Below the pieces are notes generated by a model. That model saw only the letters and a list, made by a program, of their open reading frames with translations. It was not told where the DNA came from and did not search any database. A program made the translations under genes and the position numbers. Shown in pieces: positions 20,482-29,705 of a DNA stretch of 64,000 bases. Position 1 is the first letter of the stretch; each line of letters opens with the position of its first letter. The stretch comes from Bacillota bacterium (GTDB taxonomy: Bacteria > Bacillota > Sulfobacillia > Symbiobacteriales > Symbiobacteriaceae), in the NCBI GenBank assembly GCA_023623185.1, contig JAMNXV010000114.1, forward strand, positions 1-64,000, read 5' to 3'.

Positions 20482-20955
20482 TGGTTCCGGGCAGAATGTG
20501 CACGCTGACCGGGAGTCAGGGTGCACTTTCTGCCCCGAACTTCAAGGGAAACTGGTGGAATGACGGAGGGGCGCCCCTGCCACACCCGCAGTCGATGCGA
20601 TGACGGACCAGTTGCGGGCAGAATGTGCATGCTGCCCTGGATGCCAAGTGCATTTTCTGCCCCGAACTCCCCGGAAAGCGGTGAAATCACGGAGGGGCGC
20701 CCCTGCCACACCCGCAGTCGATGCGATGACGGACCAGTTGCGGGCACAACGTGCATGCTGCCCTGGATGCCAAGTGCATTTTCTGCCCCGAACTCCCCGG
20801 GAAGGCGGTGGAATCACGGGAGGAGTGCCCCTGCCGCACCCTCAGTCGACGCGATGACGGACCAGTTGCGGGCACAATGTGCATGCTGCCCTGGATGCCA
20901 AGTGCACTTTCTGCCCCGAACTCCCCGGAAAGCGGTGAAATCTCGGAGGGGCTGC
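20482..20955. repeat. Four tandem ~127 bp units, each with a palindromic core
   Basis: GGGCA anchors at 20489, 20616, 20742 and 20870 (spacing 127/126/128). Shared text TGCATGCTGCCCTGGATGCCAAGTGCA(T/C)TTTCTGCCCCGAACTCCCCGG and GCAGTCGATGCGATGACGGACCAGTTGCGGGCA. Confidence 0.9.
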
Positions 20956-21005
20956 CCCTGCACTTACCCGGCGGCACGGCCGCGGGCCAAGTCGTCGAAG
21001 CATGA

Positions 21006-21030
21006 AGGGCTCCCGCATGTGGGAGCCCCT
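21006..21030 (-). terminator. Hairpin AGGGCTCCC-gcatgt-GGGAGCCCCT
   Basis: Stem directly downstream of the minus-strand rocA stop. Confidence 0.6.
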
Positions 21031-21048
21031 TTCCGCGTCCACAGATCC

Positions 21049-22605
21049 CTACAGCTTCTCCGACACCGCCTGCGCCTGGGTGAAGAGCAGCAGGTAGTCC
21101 GGGCCGCCGGCCTTCGAGTCGGTGCCGCTCATGTTGAAGCCGCCGAAGGGGTGCACACCGACGATGGCGCCGGTGGACTTCCGGTTGAAATACAGGTTCC
21201 CGACCATGAACGCCTTGCGGGCGCGCTCCAGGTTCGCCCGGTTCCGGGAATAGACGGAGCCCGTCAGGCCGTACTCGGTATCGTTGGCGATGCGCAGGGC
21301 GTCCTCGAAGTCCTCGGCCTTGATGAAGGCCAGCACCGGCCCGAAGATCTCCTCCTGCGCGATGCGGGCGTTCGGGGCCACGTCCGCGAAGATGGTGGGC
21401 TCCACGTAGAAGCCCCCCGGCCGGGCGCTGCCGCCCAGCACCAGACGGCCCTCCGACTTGCCGATCTCGATATACTCCAGGATCTTCTTCTGGTACCGCT
21501 CCGCCGTCACGGGGCCGACGTCGGTCGCCTTCTCGGTGGCCGGGCCGATCTTCAGGGCTCGGGTGCGCGCCACCACCTTCTCCAGCACCTGGTCGTACAC
21601 GTCCGCCGTCACCACCGCCCGGGAGCAGGCCGAGCACTTCTGGCCGCTGAAGCCGAAGGCGGATGCCACGATGCCGGCCGCCGCCTCGTCCAGGTCTGCG
21701 CTGCCGTCTACGATGATGGCGTCCTTGCCGCCCATCTCGGCGATGACCCGCCGCAGGAACTTCTGCCCCGGCTGCACCTTCGCCGCCAGTTCGTAGATGT
21801 GGCAGCCCACCTGCTTCGAGCCGGTAAAGTTGATGAAGCGGACCTCCTTGTGGGTGGTGAGGTAGTCGCCCACCTCGACCGGGTCCGCGAAGAGCAGGTT
21901 GGCCACGCCCGGCGGCAGCCCGGCCTCCTCCAGGATCTCAAAGACCTTCGCGGCGATCACCGGCGCCTCGGTGGAGGGCTTCACCACCACGGTGTTCCCG
22001 GCCACGATGGCCGCCGCCGTCATCCCCGTCAGAATGGCCAGCGGAAAGTTGAAAGGGCTGTGGACCACCCCCACTCCCAGCGGCCGGTAGTAAAGGTGGT
22101 TCTCCTCGCCGGGATAAGGGGTGAGCGGCTGGGGAGCGGCCAGCCGCAGCATCTGCCGGCCGTAGTACTCCAGGAAGTCGATGGCCTCCGCGGTGTCGGC
22201 GTCGGCCTCGGCCCAGTTCTTGCCCACCTCGTGGCACATCCAGGCCGACAGCTCGTGCCGCCGGCGCCGCATGATGGCCGCGGCCTTGAACAGCACCCGG
22301 GCCCGGACCTCGGCCGGGGTGTCAGCCCAGGCCGGGAAGGCCTCCACGGCGGCCTGCACCGCCGCCTCCGCCTCGGCGAGCCCGCCCCTGGCCGCGTAGC
22401 CCACCACCTGGTCGGGCTGCGAGGGGTTGACGGACGCGATGCTCTCCCCGGTGTCCACGCGCTTTCCGCCGATGATCATCGGATAGCGCTGCCCCAGCTG
22501 CTCCTTCACGGTGGCCAGCCCCTGCTCGAAGGCCGCCGCCACCTCCGGCTTGCTGAAGTCGCTGAAGGGCTCGGGGCGGAACGGTTTATTGTGCAATCTC
22601 AGCAC
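21049..22605 (-). CDS. rocA: L-glutamate gamma-semialdehyde (1-pyrroline-5-carboxylate) dehydrogenase
   Basis: PFNFPLAILTGMTAAAIVAGNTVVVKPSTEAPV; INFTGSKQVG; EMGGKDAIIVD; FSGQKCSACSRAVV; FGGFNMSGTDSKAGG. Confidence 0.95.
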   Translation of the reverse strand: MLRLHNKPFRPEPFSDFSKPEVAAAFEQGLATVKEQLGQRYPMIIGGKRVDTGESIASVNPSQPDQVVGYAARGGLAEAEAAVQAAVEAFPAWADTPAEVRARVLFKAAAIMRRRRHELSAWMCHEVGKNWAEADADTAEAIDFLEYYGRQMLRLAAPQPLTPYPGEENHLYYRPLGVGVVHSPFNFPLAILTGMTAAAIVAGNTVVVKPSTEAPVIAAKVFEILEEAGLPPGVANLLFADPVEVGDYLTTHKEVRFINFTGSKQVGCHIYELAAKVQPGQKFLRRVIAEMGGKDAIIVDGSADLDEAAAGIVASAFGFSGQKCSACSRAVVTADVYDQVLEKVVARTRALKIGPATEKATDVGPVTAERYQKKILEYIEIGKSEGRLVLGGSARPGGFYVEPTIFADVAPNARIAQEEIFGPVLAFIKAEDFEDALRIANDTEYGLTGSVYSRNRANLERARKAFMVGNLYFNRKSTGAIVGVHPFGGFNMSGTDSKAGGPDYLLLFTQAQAVSEKL

Positions 22606-22608
22606 CTC

Positions 22609-23526
22609 CTAGGGTTTCATCAGGTTAGCCAGGACGAACCAGACGTTCGCGGGCCGCTCGGCCAGCCGCCGCACGAAGTAGGGGTACCAGTCCACGCCGA
22701 AGGGCACGTAGACCCGGGTGCGGTAGCCCGCGCGGGCCAGCTCCCGCTGGCGCTCCTGGCGGATGCCGTAGAGCATCTGGAACTCGAACTGGCTGCGGGG
22801 GATGCCCTTCTCCGCCACGAAGGACTCGGTGAAGGCGATGATGGCGTCATCGTGAGTGGCCACCGCCGTATAGCAGCCGGCGGAGAGATGCTGCGCGATG
22901 AGCCGCTTGAAGGCGGCATCCACGTCGGCCTTCGCCGGGTACGCCACGCTCGGGGGTTCCAGGTAGGCCCCCTTCACGAGGCGCACGTTCATCCCCAGTT
23001 CAGCCAGCTCCTCCAGGTCCTTGGGACTGCGGTACAGGTAGGCCTGGATCACGGTGCCCACGTTGGACGCCCGGGCGTAGAGACGCTTCACCACGTCGAG
23101 AGTCGGGTCCACCAGGTCGCTGGACTCCATGTCCAGCCGGATGAAGGTCCCCGAGCTGCGGGCGATGTCCTGCAGGTACACCATGTTCTCCATCGCCACC
23201 TCGGGGTCGATGGAGAGACCGAGCTGGGTCGGCTTCACCGAGAGGTTCGCGTCGAGCCCCTCCCGCTCGATGGCGTGCAGGATCTCACCGCAGCCCTCGG
23301 CCATCTTGCGGGCGTCCTCGCGGCTGGTGATCCCCTCGCCCAGCAGGTCCAGGGTGACCGCGAGGCCCTGCTCGTTCAGCCGCCTGGTCACCTCCACCGC
23401 ATCGTGGAGGGTCACGCCGGCGACGAACCGGCCGGCGCCGATCTTGAGCCCGTGCCGGGTCATGGCGCGGGTCATGAAGCGGTTGCCCGCCACGGAGAGA
23501 ATGGCCTTGCGCGCAAGCGTTGACAA
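22609..23526 (-). CDS. putB: Proline dehydrogenase
   Basis: GRFVAGVTLHDAVEVTRRLNEQGLAVTLDLLGEG...FIRLDMESSDLVDPTLD...VRLVKGAYLEP...VATHDD...FEFQMLYGIR...RVYVPFGVDWYPYFVRRLAERPANVWF; TTG start 4 nt from rocA operon partner. Confidence 0.95.
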   Translation of the reverse strand: MSTLARKAILSVAGNRFMTRAMTRHGLKIGAGRFVAGVTLHDAVEVTRRLNEQGLAVTLDLLGEGITSREDARKMAEGCGEILHAIEREGLDANLSVKPTQLGLSIDPEVAMENMVYLQDIARSSGTFIRLDMESSDLVDPTLDVVKRLYARASNVGTVIQAYLYRSPKDLEELAELGMNVRLVKGAYLEPPSVAYPAKADVDAAFKRLIAQHLSAGCYTAVATHDDAIIAFTESFVAEKGIPRSQFEFQMLYGIRQERQRELARAGYRTRVYVPFGVDWYPYFVRRLAERPANVWFVLANLMKP

Positions 23527-23616
23527 GTCGGTCTGCCCCCTCCCTCATGATCTTGCTCACGTCAAACACCGCAGCAAAGAGGCAACAAACAACAACAGCC
23601 AACACTGACTGGGACT

Positions 23617-23632
23617 AGCAACGACCGTGCCA
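23617..23632 (-). promoter_or_regulatory. Sigma-54 (-24/-12) promoter for putB-rocA
   Basis: Minus strand reads C-TGGCACGGTCGTTGCT, full match to YTGGCACGRNNNTTGCW, ~90 bp upstream of putB. Confidence 0.85.
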
Positions 23633-23750
23633 GCCTGGGAAAGGCCCGGAAACGTAACTATTAGTTTTATATTGGACGAACAGGTGTGTATGTGACAGCG
23701 AACAGCGCGGTACCGGCGAAGAGGGGAGGGGACGCCGACGGCCAGACCCG

Positions 23751-24758
23751 CTAGAGCCCCAGGTCCACTTCCTGCCCGATCCCCATCGCCACCGCCCGGT
23801 CGTAGATGGCCCGCCCGACCACCACGTCCATCACGGCCAGGCCCACAGACTTGAAGACCGTCACCTCGTCGTCGGCGGCACGGCCCGGCTTCTTGCCGGC
23901 GGCGATCTCCCCCAGCTCGGCGTAGATGTCCTCCGGCCGGAAGAGGCCGTCCCGCACGGGAATCACCAGATCGCCGCTCTCCTCCAAAGCGACCTCCCGC
24001 GACTCCACCACCACCTTCGCCGCCGGGCTGATCACGCCGGGCGGCAGCTCCTGCATGGTGGGCCGGAAGGAGCCGATCGCGTTCACATGCATGCCGGGCT
24101 CCACCAGGCCCGCCGGGAAGACCGGCGTGAACGAGTTGGTGGCGGTCACCACGATGTCCGCCCCGCGCACCACGTCCTCGGGGGTGAGGCAGACGACGAT
24201 GCGGGGCTGCCGCCCCGGCGGGAGCTGCGCCGCAATCTCCTGGCTGCAGCGGTAGGCCTTGTCGGGGTGGCGGTTGTAGAGCCGCACCTCCCGGATCTCC
24301 CTGACCGCCATGATCCCCCGGAGCTGCCACGGGGCCTGCGCGCCGGTGCCGATGATCGCGACCGTGTGAGCGTCCTCCCGCGCCAGCAGCCGGGTGGCGA
24401 GCCCGGTCGCCGCGCCGGTGCGCAGGGCGGTCAGGTAGGAGGCCTCCAGCAGGGCGATGGGCTCGGCGGTCTTCACATCCGCCAGCACCAGCACCCCGGA
24501 GATGGTGGGCTTGCCCAGCGTCTTGTTCTGGGGAAAGACCGAGACGAACTTCACCCCCAGCCCCCCGGCCCGCGCCACCAGGGCGGGCATGAACAGGCTG
24601 GTGCCGTTCCGCTCGGTGACCGGCACGGCCGTGCGCATGGGCGAGTCGGCACGCCCGGCCGAAAACTCCATCAGTGCGGCAGCCACCGCATCGATGGCCT
24701 CCTCCATGGTCAGAATCCCGATCTGGTCACGTGCCCCGAGAATGCGCACGCTCGGCAA
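23751..24758 (-). CDS. Ornithine cyclodeaminase/mu-crystallin family protein
   Basis: SVFPQNKTLGKPTISGVLVLADVKTAEPIALLEASYLTALRTGAATGLATRLLAREDAHTVAIIGTGAQAPWQLRGI. Confidence 0.92.
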   Translation of the reverse strand: MPSVRILGARDQIGILTMEEAIDAVAAALMEFSAGRADSPMRTAVPVTERNGTSLFMPALVARAGGLGVKFVSVFPQNKTLGKPTISGVLVLADVKTAEPIALLEASYLTALRTGAATGLATRLLAREDAHTVAIIGTGAQAPWQLRGIMAVREIREVRLYNRHPDKAYRCSQEIAAQLPPGRQPRIVVCLTPEDVVRGADIVVTATNSFTPVFPAGLVEPGMHVNAIGSFRPTMQELPPGVISPAAKVVVESREVALEESGDLVIPVRDGLFRPEDIYAELGEIAAGKKPGRAADDEVTVFKSVGLAVMDVVVGRAIYDRAVAMGIGQEVDLGL

Positions 24759-24764
24759 TTGGTC

Positions 24765-25484
24765 TCAGCGTCCTCCTCCCAAGTAAGCTGCCACCACCTG
24801 CTCGTTCCGGGCGAGCTCCGCCGCCGGCCCCTCCAGGGTGATGCGGCCGGTCTCCATCACGTAAGCCCGGGTGGCGAGCCGCAGGGCCGACCGGGCGTTC
24901 TGCTCCACCACCAGCACCGTCACACCCTGCTGGTTGATCTCCCGGACGGTCTGCATGATGAACTGGACCAGGTTGGGGGCCAGCCCCATGGAGGGCTCGT
25001 CCAGCATCAGGAGCCTGGGGCGGGCCATGAGGGCGCGGCCCACCGCCAGCATCTGCTGCTCGCCGCCCGAGAGGGTGCCCGCGAGCTGCCGCCGCCGCTC
25101 CTTCAGGCGGGGGAACATGTCGTAGACCCGCGCCATGTCCTCCTGAATCCGGGCCTTCTGGCCCCGGGCCAGGAAGGCGCCCATCTCCAGGTTCTCCTCC
25201 ACGGTGAGGGGGCCGAAGATGCGGCGGCCCTCGGGCACCTGCACAATGCCCAGCCTCACGATCTCATCCGGCGGCAGGCCGGCGATGGGCTGCCCCTGGA
25301 ACCGGACCTCCCCCTGCCTGGGACGCAGAAGTCCCGAGACGGTCCGCAGGGTGGTGGACTTGCCGGCCCCGTTGCTGCCCAGCAGGGCCACCACCTCGCC
25401 CTCCTCCACCTTCAGGCTGATCCCCTTCAGGGCCTCGATGGCCCCGTAGAACGTGTGGATCCCGCTCAGTTCCAGCATGGCCAT
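24765..25484 (-). CDS. livF: Branched-chain amino acid ABC transporter ATP-binding protein LivF
   Basis: LLGSNGAGKSTTLRTVSGLLRP; LSGGEQQMLAVGRALMARPRLLMLDEPSMGLAPNLV. Confidence 0.93.
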   Translation of the reverse strand: MAMLELSGIHTFYGAIEALKGISLKVEEGEVVALLGSNGAGKSTTLRTVSGLLRPRQGEVRFQGQPIAGLPPDEIVRLGIVQVPEGRRIFGPLTVEENLEMGAFLARGQKARIQEDMARVYDMFPRLKERRRQLAGTLSGGEQQMLAVGRALMARPRLLMLDEPSMGLAPNLVQFIMQTVREINQQGVTVLVVEQNARSALRLATRAYVMETGRITLEGPAAELARNEQVVAAYLGGGR

Positions 25485-25486
25485 GG

Positions 25487-26257
25487 CTACGCCCCCTCCT
25501 CCTCTTTGCCGAGGTAGGCCTCGATCACCCGGGGGTTGTTCCGCACGCTCTCCGGATCGCCCTCGGCGATCTTCTCGCCATGGTCCAGCACCACCAGCCT
25601 GGAGCAGATGCGCATCACCAGGCTCATGTCGTGCTCGATGAGCAGGGGGGTGACCCCGCCCTCGCGGATCTTGTAGATCAGCTCCATGAGCGACTCCTTT
25701 TCGGCGGGGTTGAGGCCGGCCGCCGGCTCATCCAGCAGAAGGAGCTTCGGCTGCGAGGCCATGGCCCTGGCGATTTCCAGCCGGCGCTGGGCGCCGTAGG
25801 GCAGGTTCTTGGAGAACCGGTTGGCCTGGTCCTTCAGCCCCACGAACTCCAGCCAGTGGAGGGCCATCTCCCGCACCTGCCGCTCCTCGAGCCGCTGCGC
25901 CGGGGTGCGGAGCATGCTCGTGAACAGGCCCGCGCGGGTCCGGCAGTGCGCGCCGGCCATCACGTTCTCGGCCGCCGTCAGGTTGGGGAAGAGGCGCAGG
26001 TTCTGGAAGGTCCGCGCCATGCCGAGCTCCGTCCGGCGGTGGGGGCGCAGCCCCAGCACCGACCGGCCGTCGAACACGATCTGGCCGGACGCCGGCTGGT
26101 AGAAGCCGGTGATGCAGTTGAAGATCGAGGTCTTGCCCGCGCCGTTGGGCCCGATCAGGCCCACGATCTCGCCGGCGTGCACCTGGAAGGAGAGGTCACG
26201 GATGGCCGTCAGGCCGCCGAAGGTGAGCGTAACGTTCTCCACGCTGAGCAGCGGCAT
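25487..26257 (-). CDS. livG: Branched-chain amino acid ABC transporter ATP-binding protein LivG
   Basis: LIGPNGAGKTSIFNCITGFYQPASG; GMARTFQNLRLFPNLTAAENVM; LPYGAQRRLEIARAMASQPKLLLLDEPAAGLNPAE. Confidence 0.94.
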   Translation of the reverse strand: MPLLSVENVTLTFGGLTAIRDLSFQVHAGEIVGLIGPNGAGKTSIFNCITGFYQPASGQIVFDGRSVLGLRPHRRTELGMARTFQNLRLFPNLTAAENVMAGAHCRTRAGLFTSMLRTPAQRLEERQVREMALHWLEFVGLKDQANRFSKNLPYGAQRRLEIARAMASQPKLLLLDEPAAGLNPAEKESLMELIYKIREGGVTPLLIEHDMSLVMRICSRLVVLDHGEKIAEGDPESVRNNPRVIEAYLGKEEEGA

Positions 26258-26260
26258 CCG

Positions 26261-27229
26261 CTACACCTCCTCCTTTCCGGCGTGCCGGGCGGGCCAGAGC
26301 CCCGCCGGCCGGAAGAGCATCAGGAGCACCAGGGCGGCGCCGAAGACCAGGTAGCGCCAGTCGGAGACCGCCCGGAGCATCTCGGGCAGCAGGATGACCA
26401 GCGCGCCGCCCAGGACGACGCCGGGAACGCTGCCCATGCCGCCCATCACGACCGCCAGCAGCACCGTCACCGACTGCATGAAGCTGAAGCTGCCGGGCGA
26501 AACGGCCGTCATCTTCACCGCGAAGAACGCCCCCGTGAGCCCGCCCCAGAAGGTGCCGGTGAGATACGCCAGCAGCTTGTAGCCCAGGGTGTTGATCCCC
26601 ATGGCCTCCGCGGCGTCCTGATCCTCCCGGAGGCAGGCCCAGGCCCGCCCCACGCGTGAGTTGCCCAGCCGCGCCATGGCGATGGTGCTCAGCACCACCA
26701 CGATCAGCATGACGAAGTAGATGTTGCGCGGCTGCCCCAGCGAAAGGCCGAACACCTTGGGGGCCATGATCCCGAAGATGCCGGTGGGGCCGCCGGTGAT
26801 CTTCAGGTTGTTGGCGGTGATGCGAATGATCTCGCCGAAGCCCAGGGTGACCATGGTGAGGTAGTCGCTGCGCAGGCGCAGAACGGTCATGCCGATGAAC
26901 GACCCCAGGAGCATGGCGAACACGCCCGCGGCCAGCAGGGCCAGCCAGAAGTTGACCTGGAAGGTCTTGGTCAGGATGCCCAGGGTGTAGGCGCCCACGG
27001 CGAAGTAGGCCGCGTAGCCCAGGTCCAGCAGGCCCGCGTAGCCCACCACCACGTTCAGCCCCAGGGCCAGGGCCATGTAAAACAGCATCTGAATGGCGAT
27101 GTCCAGAACGTACGGGCTGGACGAGACGAAGGGCAGCGCGACCGCGGCCGCGAGCAGGAGGACGACGCCCCCGGTCCGCGCCAGGCGGCCCCGGTCCGGT
27201 CCCGCGCTGCGGGCGTTTACCGTGTTCAT
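26261..27229 (-). CDS. livM: Branched-chain amino acid ABC transporter permease LivM
   Basis: LNVVVGYAGLLDLGYAAYFAVGAYTLGI; RLRSDYLTMVTLGFGEIIRI; VVMGGMGSVPGVVLGG; start MNTVNARSAGPD. Confidence 0.93.
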   Translation of the reverse strand: MNTVNARSAGPDRGRLARTGGVVLLLAAAVALPFVSSSPYVLDIAIQMLFYMALALGLNVVVGYAGLLDLGYAAYFAVGAYTLGILTKTFQVNFWLALLAAGVFAMLLGSFIGMTVLRLRSDYLTMVTLGFGEIIRITANNLKITGGPTGIFGIMAPKVFGLSLGQPRNIYFVMLIVVVLSTIAMARLGNSRVGRAWACLREDQDAAEAMGINTLGYKLLAYLTGTFWGGLTGAFFAVKMTAVSPGSFSFMQSVTVLLAVVMGGMGSVPGVVLGGALVILLPEMLRAVSDWRYLVFGAALVLLMLFRPAGLWPARHAGKEEV

Positions 27230-27231
27230 GG

Positions 27232-28140
27232 CTACATCCTCCCCGCGGTCCTCTCGCCCAGCAGGCCGGTGGGCTTGAAGACCAGGATCAGTATCAGGGC
27301 CCCGAAGGCGAAGACGTCCTTCCACTGGCCGCCCACGGAACTCGTGCCGAAGACCTCCAGCACCCCCAGCAGCATGCCGCCCACCATCGCCCCGGGCAGA
27401 TTGCCGATGCCGCCCAGGACCGAGGCGGTGAACGCCTTCAGGCCGACGATGAAGCCCATCAGGAAGTTGATCTGGCCGTAGTAGAGGCCGGCCATCACAC
27501 CGGCGGCCGCCGCCATGATGGAGCCCAGGAAGAAGCCCAGGGAGATCATCCGGTTGGCGTTGATGCCCATCAGCTGGGCCGCCTCCAGGTCAAAGGCCAC
27601 CGCCCGCATCGCCTTGCCGTAGGTGGACCGCTCCACGAAGAGGTGCAGCCCCACCATCAGGAAGAGCGCCATGGCGAAGATGGCCAGGTGGGCATAGCCG
27701 ATGTGCACGCCGAAGAGGTCAAAGCCGGCGCGGCCCAGCGTCACCGGGTAGACCCGGAAGCTGGCGCCCCACGGCTTGAACACCATGACCGCGTTCTCAA
27801 GGAAGAGCGACATCCCCAGGGCCGTGATGAGCGGGATGATGCGCGGGGCTCCCCGCAGCGGCCGGTAGGCGACCCGCTCCACCAGGACGCCGAGGCCGCC
27901 GGTCATGCCCATGGCGATCAGCATCGCGAGGAGGACCCCCGTCACGCCGCTCCCCAGGGAGATGCGCCCGAGAAGCAGGAGCGCGCTGTAGCCGAAGAAG
28001 GCGCCGAGCATGTACAGGTCGCCGTGGGCGAAGTTGATCAGGCGGATGATGCCGTAGACCATGCTGTAGCCCAGGGCCACCAGCGCGTAGAAAGAGCCGA
28101 TCACCAGTGCGTTGAGAAGCTGTTCCAGAAACTGTGACAT
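27232..28140 (-). CDS. livH: Branched-chain amino acid ABC transporter permease LivH
   Basis: LLNALVIGSFYALVALGYSMVYGIIRLINFAHGDLYMLGAF; KAFTASVLGGIGNLPGAMVGGMLLG. Confidence 0.94.
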   Translation of the reverse strand: MSQFLEQLLNALVIGSFYALVALGYSMVYGIIRLINFAHGDLYMLGAFFGYSALLLLGRISLGSGVTGVLLAMLIAMGMTGGLGVLVERVAYRPLRGAPRIIPLITALGMSLFLENAVMVFKPWGASFRVYPVTLGRAGFDLFGVHIGYAHLAIFAMALFLMVGLHLFVERSTYGKAMRAVAFDLEAAQLMGINANRMISLGFFLGSIMAAAAGVMAGLYYGQINFLMGFIVGLKAFTASVLGGIGNLPGAMVGGMLLGVLEVFGTSSVGGQWKDVFAFGALILILVFKPTGLLGERTAGRM

Positions 28141-28166
28141 AGTCGCACCCTTTCATGGGGTTGGCA

Positions 28167-28195
28167 GGGGCCCACGGCCTTGCGTCGTGGGCCCC
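28167..28195 (-). terminator. Intra-operon hairpin GGGGCCCACG-N9-CGTGGGCCCC between livK and livH
   Basis: 10-bp perfect stem in the livK-livH gap. Confidence 0.5.
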
Positions 28196-28213
28196 GTCGC
28201 CGCGCCGTCCCGC

Positions 28214-29422
28214 TTACCGGGGGGCGCCCTGCACCACCGTGAACTCGCCGTCCTTCACTTCCAGCACGATGAAGTAGCCGTCCTTGCGGTTGCCGGTCTC
28301 GGTGAAGGAGATCGGGCCGCTGATGCCTTCGATATTGATATTCCGGATCGCCTTGGCCACGGCCGCCCGGTCCGTGGTGCCGGCCTGCTTGATGGCCTCC
28401 GCCACCACGTACGCGGCGTCATAGGCGTGCACGCTGTAGGGGCCGGGCTCGCCGTACTTCTCCCGGTACCGCGGGATCCAGTCGCTGGAGCCGGTGAAGT
28501 CGAAGGCGCCCGGGCTGGTGGTGATGGCCACGCCCTCAGCGTTCTCGGCGCCGGCGATCTCGACCAGGGTCGGGTCATTGGCGCCGTCGCCCACCATGAT
28601 CTTGGCATCGATGCCCAGGCCGCGGGCCTGCTTGATGATCAGGCCGCCCTCGGCGTAGTAGGCGGTGAAGTAGATGGCGTCGGGCTCCTTGCTCTTGATG
28701 CTGGTCAGGATGGCGCTGAAGTCCTTCTCGCCGGGGGTGATGGCCTCAAAGGCGACCACCTCGGCCAGGCCCTCGAGGTTCTCCCGCGTCAGCTCCGCCA
28801 GCTCCCGGGCGAAGGCGGAGTTGTCGTGGATGAGGGCGACCTTCTTGGCGCCCCACTGGTTCACCATGTAATCGGCCGCCGTGCGGGCCTGGTCCCGGTT
28901 GGTGGCGTTGATGAGGTTGATCTCCTCGTAGCCCTGCTCGGTCAGGCTGACCGCGTTGGCCGCGGGCACGACGACGCCCATCCCGGCGTTGTGGTAGATG
29001 GCCTCGGTGGGCAGGAAGGCGCCGCTGCAGTAGCCGCTGATGACCGCCACCACGTTCATGCTGACGATCTTATTGGCCGCCGCCACTGCGGACTGCGGGT
29101 CGCAGGCGTCGTCCTGCACCTCCAGCTTCAGCTTCCGGCCGAGGACGCCGCCCTGCGCGTTGATCTCCTCGAAGGCCATCTCGATGGAGTTCTGCATGTC
29201 CTGGCCCATCTTGGCGCTGCCGCCGGTGATGGGGAGGACGGCGCCGATCACGATGTCGCCCTCAGCCGGGGCGGGCGCCTGGTCGCTGGGCTGGGTCTGG
29301 GTGCCGCCGCCCGCCGGGCTGGGGGACTGCTGGGACGGCGCGGAGCCGCACCCGGCGAGCACCACCAGCGCGAGGGCCAGCAAGAGACTGGACAGTCGAC
29401 GCAGATTCCGGAAGGGTACCAT
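28214..29422 (-). CDS. livK: Branched-chain amino acid ABC transporter substrate-binding protein LivK
   Basis: Lipobox VVLAGCGSA; GDIVIGAVLPITGGSAKMGQDMQNSIEMAFEEINAQGGVLGRKLKLEVQDDACDPQ; start MVPFRNLRRL. Confidence 0.93.
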   Translation of the reverse strand: MVPFRNLRRLSSLLLALALVVLAGCGSAPSQQSPSPAGGGTQTQPSDQAPAPAEGDIVIGAVLPITGGSAKMGQDMQNSIEMAFEEINAQGGVLGRKLKLEVQDDACDPQSAVAAANKIVSMNVVAVISGYCSGAFLPTEAIYHNAGMGVVVPAANAVSLTEQGYEEINLINATNRDQARTAADYMVNQWGAKKVALIHDNSAFARELAELTRENLEGLAEVVAFEAITPGEKDFSAILTSIKSKEPDAIYFTAYYAEGGLIIKQARGLGIDAKIMVGDGANDPTLVEIAGAENAEGVAITTSPGAFDFTGSSDWIPRYREKYGEPGPYSVHAYDAAYVVAEAIKQAGTTDRAAVAKAIRNINIEGISGPISFTETGNRKDGYFIVLEVKDGEFTVVQGAPR

Positions 29423-29555
29423 CGCTCTCCTCTCCTTTTTCGCACCTTTCTTTATCTGCGAGGTGAAAAGCCTTCGGCCAGGGGGGCGCCCCCCGGGCCT
29501 CGGGCACAGCTGACGCACTTCCGCAGGATCCCCGGTGTTTGATCCCCATGCTGTA

Positions 29556-29571
29556 TGCAATCATCATGCCA
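29556..29571 (-). promoter_or_regulatory. Sigma-54 (-24/-12) promoter for livKHMGF-ocd
   Basis: Minus strand reads T-TGGCATGATGATTGCA, one mismatch to YTGGCACGRNNNTTGCW, ~134 bp upstream of livK. Confidence 0.8.
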
Positions 29572-29644
29572 ACGCGATAAAGCGTCGCAAAATCTGATAG
29601 TATTTTGAATAACAAGCTAGAGTGTATTGAAACTCGCACAGGCC

Positions 29645-29684
29645 CTGTGTTAGAATTCCGACACAGCTCCAGGTGTTCGGACAC
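29645..29684. promoter_or_regulatory. Two adjacent palindromes (candidate enhancer sites for the sigma-54 activator)
   Basis: CTGTGT-N10-ACACAG (29645-29666) and GTGTTCGGACAC (29673-29684), 75-115 bp upstream of the livK -24 element and directly upstream of the regulator gene. Confidence 0.5.
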
Positions 29685-29705
29685 TCGGACAGGGGGTACT
29701 GACTC

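Noticed and set aside
20482-20955. CRISPR array
   Set aside because: Repeats are ~127 bp with no unique spacers and no cas genes nearby.
20521-23523. 1000-aa plus ORF, including repeated MTDQLRAxCACCPGCQVHFLPRTP peptides
   Set aside because: Runs through the noncoding repeat array and antisense to rocA/putB; peptide repetition simply reflects the 126-128 bp DNA repeat, which does not preserve frame.
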